A DNA stretch of 11,110 nt from NCBI GenBank assembly GCA_038251625.1, contig JBBSBE010000129.1:1-11110 (forward strand). The letters run 5' to 3'. The DNA comes from JBBQXK01 sp038251625. GTDB taxonomy: Bacteria > Pseudomonadota > Alphaproteobacteria > Rhodobacterales > Rhodobacteraceae. Both the position numbers and the translations under genes were made by a program. This document shows, piece after piece, positions 6,299 to 11,110 of this stretch. Position 1 is the first letter of the stretch, and each line of letters starts with the position of its first letter. Below the pieces are notes generated by a model. That model did not search any database. It was not told the DNA's origin and saw only the letters and a program-made list of their open reading frames with translations.

Positions 6299-7461
6299 CA
6301 GAACACCTCGGCGGGATCGGCGCCGTAGATGCGGCGCATGGCGATCGCCCCGGCGATCATGCACATCGCGGCGGTCAGAAAGAACACAAGCACCACACGG
6401 TTCACCGTCATCGCCATGGTCATGGATACAGACGCACCCACGACCTGATAAAGCAGCAGCGACAGCGCAAGGGCGGGCAGAAAGCCAAAGATCGTCAGGA
6501 TCGCGGATTGCTCGAACACGATGCCGAGCAGATAGCGGTTTGAAAACCCGATGGCCTTGAATGTGGCGTATTCGGCAAGGTGGTCCTGCACGTCGCTCGA
6601 CAGGATCTGCACCACGATGATTGCCCCCACGAAAAGCCCCACGATCACGCCGAAGGTAAAGACGATGGCGATGGGGCTTTCGACCTGCAGGATATCGCGC
6701 GTTAACTGGATGAAACTGGTCATCGACATGACCTTGACCTCGGTCGCGCCCATACCGGCCATGATCTGATCTGCCGCCGCCTCTGCGTGTCGGCCCGGGT
6801 AAAGGTTGACCAGACCAAGGTTGATCACGCCCGGCTGCCGGTCGGGCACAAGATGCAGGAACGTCTCGTTCGACACGATGCCAATCGCCTCGGTTCCAAA
6901 GCTCGCGCCGAACCGGAAGGTGCCGACGGCGGTGGCTGTCTGGCTGGCCATTTTGGTGGTGGGCTGTTGACCCGCCTTCATCTGGTCGAAAAGTGCGCTG
7001 AAATCCCCACGCGAACCTTCGTCGATCAGGAAGGTGCCAAGCACGCGCAACGATTGCATCTTGGCGTCAAGCACAGGGTCGGCAAAGACGCGCTGATCCG
7101 TCGGTACGCCGAACAGAACGATCGTGCCCACCGTGCCGTCCGATGGCTTGGTCCAACTGACCGTCGAGATATAGATCTCGGCCCAGTTCTGCACGCCATC
7201 GAACCCGGCGACCTGCACCAGACGCCGGCGGGAAAACGACCCTGAATCAGGAATGATCCCCTTGGCTTCCGCACTGATCACCACAAGATCGGCCATGAAG
7301 CGTTTGTGGATCTGCACCGTCGCGTCAAACAGCATGTTCATGAAGCCAAGCTGCATGAACACCATGGTGACCGCGAACCCCACGCCCGCTGAAGCCACGA
7401 TGAACCGCGACCGGCTGTGGGTCAGTTGCAGCCATCCAAGCGGCGTCCTACCGCTCGGCAT
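6298..7461 (-). CDS. devC: DevC-type ABC exporter permease (MacB/FtsX-like)
   Basis: A 387-residue inner-membrane permease with the four-helix layout of the MacB/FtsX class. One transmembrane helix lies near the N-terminus (about 20-43). A large periplasmic domain follows (about 45-260), then three helices (about 262-287, 315-340, 352-375). The cytoplasmic loop EYATFKAIGFSNRYLL (297-312) is the usual ATPase-coupling region. PLGWLQLTHSRSRF at the start and the IYGADPAEVF end are typical of DevC proteins, which in cyanobacteria export heterocyst glycolipids with DevB, DevA and TolC. The ATG at 7461 overlaps the devB end by 14 bases; an in-frame TTG at 7482 would add seven residues and is less likely. 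The cargo cannot be predicted from the sequence. Confidence 0.88.
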   Translation of the reverse strand: MPSGRTPLGWLQLTHSRSRFIVASAGVGFAVTMVFMQLGFMNMLFDATVQIHKRFMADLVVISAEAKGIIPDSGSFSRRRLVQVAGFDGVQNWAEIYISTVSWTKPSDGTVGTIVLFGVPTDQRVFADPVLDAKMQSLRVLGTFLIDEGSRGDFSALFDQMKAGQQPTTKMASQTATAVGTFRFGASFGTEAIGIVSNETFLHLVPDRQPGVINLGLVNLYPGRHAEAAADQIMAGMGATEVKVMSMTSFIQLTRDILQVESPIAIVFTFGVIVGLFVGAIIVVQILSSDVQDHLAEYATFKAIGFSNRYLLGIVFEQSAILTIFGFLPALALSLLLYQVVGASVSMTMAMTVNRVVLVFFLTAAMCMIAGAIAMRRIYGADPAEVF

Positions 7462-8575
7462 CGCCCTGCCCTTTCGGGTCAAACGTGACCACGACCTGAA
7501 GGCCCGATAGGTTTTCGACCGTTTTGGAAGATCGTGTATCCAGCGCGATCCAGACCTCGATCACCCGGGCATCGACGATGGCGGCCGGATCGGTGGACAG
7601 GATCGACTGATCGGCAACGCGGATCCCGATTCGCGAAACGCTGCCTTTCAGATCAGCGTCGATCGCGCGCGACGTGACGGTGACAGTCTGGCCAACCTCC
7701 ACCCCGGCTACATCGGATTCGTAAACCTCGGCGCGCACCTTCATACGCCCGGTATCCGCAATAAGGCCAAAGCCATCGCTGCCCAACTGCGCGCCGATCC
7801 GCCCGTTGACCGCCAGGATGCGCCCGTCGATGGGTGCCCGGATGGAGGTATTGGCATAGTCGGCCTCGGCCTTCGTCCGCGCCGCCACTGCCGATTGCAG
7901 CTCTGCCAAGGCGCGGGCCTCATCGATCCGCCTGCCATCTTGCGCCCGCAGGCGGTTCCGGTCGAGCTGCACCTGAAGGCTTTGCAGGGTGTATGTCGCG
8001 GATTCGACATCCAGCCGCGACTCGGCAAGCGCGGTGTCCTGGTAAAGCCCGCTGTCGCGGAGCGTTGCCAGACGGTCGAGCGTCACTTGCGCCTTTTCCA
8101 GCGCCGCTGTCTGCTGGCCCACCTGCGCGCTGAGTTGCCCTTCGCTGGCATCAAGATCGGCAGATGTGGCGGCAAGGGCGGTGCGCTGGACCGCTTCGTT
8201 CGCAATCGCCTGGTCAAGCTGCGCTTGCAGGGTGGGTTCGGTATCGAGCAAGGCCAGAACAGCACCTTTGGTGACCGCGTCGCCCTCGTGCGCGGTGATC
8301 CGCACGATCCTGCCAACGTCCGGCCCGGTCGGGGCTGCGATGGTCAGGATATCGGATTGCGGCAACACTTCCCCAAGCGCCTTGACACGCCGAGGCCCGA
8401 CCGGGGTGGCGGAGGTGGACGCGCCAGTCGGCGCGGTCCGGAAGGCGCCGGTGCCAAGTGAATACGCGGCGCCCCCGACCGTGACAATCAGCGCGCCGGA
8501 CAAGAGCCATCTTCCCCAGCGCCGTCGCGGTGCGGGCGTCGGGGTATCCCTTGGCGCATAGGAAGCGTCAGACAT
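7448..8575 (-). CDS. devB: DevB-type membrane fusion protein (HlyD family)
   Basis: A 375-residue periplasmic adaptor that should link the DevC/DevA pump to an outer-membrane channel. A proline- and arginine-rich cytoplasmic start is followed by one membrane anchor (about 22-41). The first lipoyl half-motif lies at about 65-112 (KALGEVLPQSDILTIAAP). A long alpha-helical hairpin spans about 113-240, rich in A, L, Q, E and D with heptad-like spacing (coiled coil). The second lipoyl half follows (SIRAPIDGRILAVNGRIGAQ, 244-263), then the beta-barrel region with YESDVAGVEVGQTVTV (285-300). The ATG at 8575 has GAGGG 6 bases upstream and overlaps the kinase stop by 8 bases; a longer start at 8614 lies deeper in the kinase gene. 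From memory the closest relatives are the DevB/HlyD_D23 adaptors. No TolC homologue is present nearby. Confidence 0.88.
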   Translation of the reverse strand: MSDASYAPRDTPTPAPRRRWGRWLLSGALIVTVGGAAYSLGTGAFRTAPTGASTSATPVGPRRVKALGEVLPQSDILTIAAPTGPDVGRIVRITAHEGDAVTKGAVLALLDTEPTLQAQLDQAIANEAVQRTALAATSADLDASEGQLSAQVGQQTAALEKAQVTLDRLATLRDSGLYQDTALAESRLDVESATYTLQSLQVQLDRNRLRAQDGRRIDEARALAELQSAVAARTKAEADYANTSIRAPIDGRILAVNGRIGAQLGSDGFGLIADTGRMKVRAEVYESDVAGVEVGQTVTVTSRAIDADLKGSVSRIGIRVADQSILSTDPAAIVDARVIEVWIALDTRSSKTVENLSGLQVVVTFDPKGQGDAER

Positions 8576-9962
8576 GCGCCGCCCTCGCTGCGCCGACATC
8601 TGCCGAAGCGGCAAGACGGATCGACACCATCAGACCCGTCGGCTGGTTCTCGGAAAGCGTAAGCGTGCCGCCGTGCCGCTCGACCAGATCGCGCGCGATT
8701 GCAAGGCCCAAGCCAAAGCCCTGCGCTTCTTGAACCTTGCCCGCGCGGACAGCCTCGACCCGCGTGAACGGCTCCAGCACCTTGTCGCGGTGGTCGTGCG
8801 GAATGCCCGGGCCATTGTCGCTGACAGACACCGTCACGCTGTGGTCGGGGGCGCTACAGACGGATACGGCGCTTTCGGTTGCGAATTTCACGGCATTGCC
8901 CACGATGTTATCAAGCACACGCCGCATCAGTTCATGGTCGCAAAGCGCCGCAAGACGGGGCGGGCCCGAATAGGCAACGGCATGTCCGCGATCGGCATAT
9001 TCGTCCGCGACCGTGCGCGCGAGTACTGCCAGGTCGACCTTTTCCAGTTTCAGCGGCCGGTTTTCTGCCCGCAGGAAGGCCAGCGCGTCGTCGATCATCC
9101 GCTCCAGCGCGTTGATATCGCCTTCAATCGCATCCGTGGCAGACCCCGCTTCCAGCAGTTCGACCCGCAGGCGCAATCGGGTAAGCGGCGTGCGCATGTC
9201 ATGCCCGATCGAGGCAAGCGTCTGCGACCGGTCAGAGATCAGTTTGCGGATCCGCTTGCGCATCCGGTTGAACGCTCGTGTCGCCTTGCGCACTTCGACG
9301 GGGCCGTGTTCGGGCAGTTCCGGCGCGTCGATGTTATCGGCAAATCGTTCTACCCCGCTTGCTAGGCTGGCAATGGGTGACACCAGCAAAGCGCCCGACC
9401 AGACCGACAGGAACATCAGGGGCAAGGCCAGGATCAAAAGCCCCATAAGCGCCACGACGCGGGGAACATAGGTGACGAAATCATCGGGACGCGGCTCGAA
9501 AGTCACCCATTGGCCATTCCACAGCGGCGCAGCAAGGCCGAACGTCCCAACCGAGAACGCCGGGACAATGGATCGCGCGCGTGTCGGAAAGATCAACACG
9601 CGATCCTGCCAAAAGACGGGAAGTCGCGCCTTTATTGCTTCGCGCAGGCCATCGTCGTCGATGGGGCCCATCAACGTTCCAGGCAATGGCGGCGTGTCCA
9701 CAACGTGAAACCGGGTATCAAGACTGGCAAGAGCCGCAAACCTTGCAGGAAGATTGGGCGTGTCCGCGGGCGGGATCATCTTCAGGACCGTGACGAACGG
9801 ATCGGCCAGACTGACGGCAAGCGCAGTAGGCCCGCCGCCCGCCTGCGATATCGACATGTTGATCGTGGTGATGGTCACGGCATGGGCAAAAAGTTGCGTC
9901 ATCACAAGCAGAACGGCAATCTGCCACCGGACTGGCCAGCGCGCGGGCGTTATCGGTTTCAT
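8568..9962 (-). CDS. Membrane sensor histidine kinase (HisKA/HATPase, HAMP)
   Basis: A 464-residue inner-membrane kinase, EnvZ/OmpR-type architecture. TM1 is at about 13-34 and TM2 at about 167-193, leaving a ~130-residue periplasmic sensor region without a motif I recognise. A HAMP linker follows (about 190-245). The phosphoacceptor is H254 in SIGHDMRTPLTRLRLR. The ATP-binding domain shows the N box DNIVGNAVKF (351-360, N352 and N356), the G1 box DNGPGIP (382-388), the F-box region EPFTR and the G2 box GFGLGLAIA (415-423). The ATG overlaps the regulator's stop (ATGA), so kinase and regulator are coupled partners, and its own stop overlaps devB. The likely job is to sense an envelope or periplasmic signal and set expression of the pump. 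The signal is unknown. Confidence 0.92.
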   Translation of the reverse strand: MKPITPARWPVRWQIAVLLVMTQLFAHAVTITTINMSISQAGGGPTALAVSLADPFVTVLKMIPPADTPNLPARFAALASLDTRFHVVDTPPLPGTLMGPIDDDGLREAIKARLPVFWQDRVLIFPTRARSIVPAFSVGTFGLAAPLWNGQWVTFEPRPDDFVTYVPRVVALMGLLILALPLMFLSVWSGALLVSPIASLASGVERFADNIDAPELPEHGPVEVRKATRAFNRMRKRIRKLISDRSQTLASIGHDMRTPLTRLRLRVELLEAGSATDAIEGDINALERMIDDALAFLRAENRPLKLEKVDLAVLARTVADEYADRGHAVAYSGPPRLAALCDHELMRRVLDNIVGNAVKFATESAVSVCSAPDHSVTVSVSDNGPGIPHDHRDKVLEPFTRVEAVRAGKVQEAQGFGLGLAIARDLVERHGGTLTLSENQPTGLMVSIRLAASADVGAARAAHV

Positions 9963-10681
9963 CCGCCTATCACTTCAACCACGGGCGTGAACACGTACCC
10001 GTTGTGGCGCACCGTCTTGATCAGGGACGGCGACGTTTCCTCGGGCTCGATCTTGCCGCGCAGGCGGCTGATCCGCGTGTCGACGGTCCGGTCATAGGCC
10101 TCGACGCGCCTGCCCTGCGCCAACCGCATCAGAAGGTCACGCCCCATCACCTCGCCCGCGTGTTCGCAAAACACCCGCAACAGCTCAAACTCGGCGCTTG
10201 TCAACTCGACCCGCACCTTTGCCGGATCGCGTAACTCGCGTTGCCCGGCATCAAGCTCCCATCCTTCGAAACAGAAACGGACAGCCTGCAACTTGCGGCC
10301 ATTTTCGTGCGGTGCGGCTCGGCGCAGAACCGCCTTGATCCGCGCAACCAGTTCACGCGTGCTGAAAGGCTTGGTCACATAATCATCAGCCCCGAGATCG
10401 AGCCCGCTGATCCTGTCGCGTTCCTCGCTCATCGCCGTCAGCATGATCAGGGGGATATCTTCGGCACTGCGGACCCTGCGCGCGATCGAGATGCCGTCCT
10501 CACCCGGCAGAAGCAGATCGAGAAGCAGAAGATCCGGTCGATCCTCGGCGATCACGGTCATCACTTGCCGCCCGTCGCCAAGATGTGTGGTGCGATAGCC
10601 TGACCGTTCCAGAAAATCCGAAACAAGCGATGCGATCGCCGGATCGTCTTCGACCAAAAGGATGTGCGCGCGGCTGGACAT
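9959..10681 (-). CDS. OmpR-family response regulator
   Basis: A 240-residue two-domain DNA-binding regulator. The receiver domain (about 5-120) carries the acidic pair D12/D13 (LLVEDDP), phosphoacceptor D55 (LLLLDLLLPGEDG), switch T82 (MLTAMSE) and K104 (YVTKPFSTRELVARI). The winged-helix effector domain (about 135-235) contains VELTSAEFELLRVF, a recognition helix region with DRTVDTRISRLRGKIE and the wing IKTVRHNGYVF, as in OmpR/RstA/CpxR relatives. I chose the ATG at 10681 over a TTG two codons earlier; no strong Shine-Dalgarno precedes either. It is the first gene of the - strand operon, overlapping the kinase, so it probably regulates its own operon including the DevBCA pump. Direct repeats in front of it are candidate binding sites. 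Confidence 0.93.
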   Translation of the reverse strand: MSSRAHILLVEDDPAIASLVSDFLERSGYRTTHLGDGRQVMTVIAEDRPDLLLLDLLLPGEDGISIARRVRSAEDIPLIMLTAMSEERDRISGLDLGADDYVTKPFSTRELVARIKAVLRRAAPHENGRKLQAVRFCFEGWELDAGQRELRDPAKVRVELTSAEFELLRVFCEHAGEVMGRDLLMRLAQGRRVEAYDRTVDTRISRLRGKIEPEETSPSLIKTVRHNGYVFTPVVEVIGG

Positions 10682-10727
10682 GGCCAATATCTGGCAAGGC
10701 AGGCGCCGGAAGTCACGGACTTGATTG

Positions 10728-10742
10728 TGTCATCATTTGTCA
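10728..10742. promoter_or_regulatory. TGTCA direct repeat, candidate response-regulator site
   Basis: TGTCA at 10728-10732 and again at 10738-10742, exactly 10 bp (one helical turn) apart; read on the - strand this is TGACA-N5-TGACA. OmpR-family dimers usually bind head-to-tail repeats with this spacing. It lies 47-61 bases upstream of the regulator's ATG, suitable for autoregulation. A further GTCA is at 10712-10715 but out of phase. No convincing -35/-10 pair was found. The call is tentative because a 5-bp repeat can occur by chance. Confidence 0.35.
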
Positions 10743-11063
10743 GTCCGGGCCGGACCAAAGAGGCGGGCATGAAGCCGGCTGGACCGGCAGGCCCTGACGA
10801 TCTCTGCCAGAACCCCGTCCCACGCACGACCGGCATGCGGGGGTACCGAGCACGGATGCACCGCGGCCGGCAAATGCCAGATCACGGCCAAACGTGAAGG
10901 CATTTCCCCCCGTCAGCATGACCTCACGCTCATCCAAACGGCAGGCAATCGCATAGGCCAACCCGTCGTCGAACGCTGTGACAACAAGATCGGGCGTTTC
11001 GCCCACAACGCACCCAAAATCATCCGACGTGGCCGGCGCCTGATCTTCGGTTCTTTGTTCCAT
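10740..11063 (-). CDS. Unrecognised small reading frame (hypothetical)
   Basis: A 107-codon frame from ATG at 11063, with a possible AGGGA site very close upstream, ending 58 bases before the response regulator. I do not recognise the product. The first two thirds read like a real soluble alphaproteobacterial protein, acidic at the start and then DLVVTAFDDGLAYAIACRL and MLTGGNAFTFGRDLAFAGRG, with GC-rich third positions. The last third (CRSCVGRGSGRDRQGLP and onward) turns basic and proline/cysteine-rich, as if the frame continued into non-coding sequence or a frameshift had occurred. It has no membrane segment or signal peptide. It could be a genuine small gene, a decayed gene, or chance. Confidence 0.35.
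   Translation of the reverse strand: MEQRTEDQAPATSDDFGCVVGETPDLVVTAFDDGLAYAIACRLDEREVMLTGGNAFTFGRDLAFAGRGASVLGTPACRSCVGRGSGRDRQGLPVQPASCPPLWSGPD
10743..10788. repeat. Two short GC-rich inverted repeats upstream of the regulator
   Basis: GTCCGG-G-CCGGAC forms a near-perfect palindrome at 10743-10755, directly adjoining the TGTCA repeat. GCCGG-CTGGA-CCGGC forms a 5-bp stem with a 5-base loop at 10774-10788. They could be an operator, or a weak terminator for whatever is transcribed from the right on the - strand. They overlap the 3' end of the hypothetical frame. Short GC palindromes are common in DNA of this composition, so the role is uncertain. Confidence 0.3.
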
Positions 11064-11110
11064 TCGTCCCTGACCCGCAGCGAGCGGTTTGGCTGTGCAA
11101 CTCCCGGGTG

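Larger units (their letters stand above)
10682..11110. other. Right-hand region without a confident gene
   Basis: About 430 bases. Apart from the regulator's upstream region with its repeats and the hypothetical - strand frame, I see no recognisable gene, tRNA, insertion-sequence end or att site. Overlapping + strand frames here (for example 10664-10897) have no family features. The final 47 bases (11064-11110) hold nothing identifiable. Confidence 0.6.

Noticed and set aside
6299..6364. Extended DevA start
   Set aside because: Arginine-rich 22-residue extension inside devC; the ATG at 6298 has GAGGT at good spacing and overlaps the devC stop.
10743..10788. Insertion-sequence ends or an att site at the GC-rich inverted repeats
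   Set aside because: There is no transposase or integrase, no flanking target duplication, and the repeats are only 5-6 bp per arm.
10664..10897. + strand frame of 77 codons overlapping the regulator start region
   Set aside because: No ribosome site or family features, and it overlaps the regulator's coding start and upstream region on the other strand.

Overview
The window is GC-rich, densely packed bacterial DNA with almost no intergenic space and many start/stop overlaps. Codon use, protein style and gene content point to an alphaproteobacterium, most likely of the Rhodobacterales (Roseobacter-type). That assignment is an inference from sequence character, not from a marker gene.

Two convergent blocks meet at about 5517-5531. 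The left block (+ strand, 1-5517) is an uptake-and-catabolism operon whose beginning lies outside the window. It holds the C-terminal part of a LivH-type permease, a LivM-type permease, a VOC-fold (glyoxalase/dioxygenase superfamily) protein with a signal peptide, a TfdB/phenol-hydroxylase-type FAD monooxygenase, a hydroxyquinol 1,2-dioxygenase-type intradiol enzyme, and a BKACE (DUF849, beta-keto acid cleavage enzyme). The likely logic is: import an aromatic acid or phenol through a branched-chain-amino-acid-type ABC importer, hydroxylate it to a hydroxyquinol-type ring, cleave between the vicinal hydroxyls to a maleylacetate-type beta-keto acid, and pass that (directly, or after reduction to 3-oxoadipate) to the BKACE with acetyl-CoA. 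No maleylacetate reductase, CoA transferase or thiolase is visible, which makes the BKACE the most interesting gene of the block.

The right block (- strand, read from 10681 down to 5531) is a five-gene, overlapping operon: an OmpR-family response regulator, its histidine kinase, and a DevB-DevC-DevA type exporter (membrane fusion protein, MacB/FtsX-like permease, ATPase). It looks like a self-contained module in which an envelope signal controls export through a tripartite pump. The outer-membrane partner (TolC type) is not in the window.

The last ~430 bases (10682-11110) hold the upstream region of the response regulator, with a 10-bp-spaced TGTCA direct repeat and two short inverted repeats, and one unrecognised 107-codon reading frame on the - strand. 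No RNA genes, insertion sequences, CRISPR arrays or phage genes were seen.
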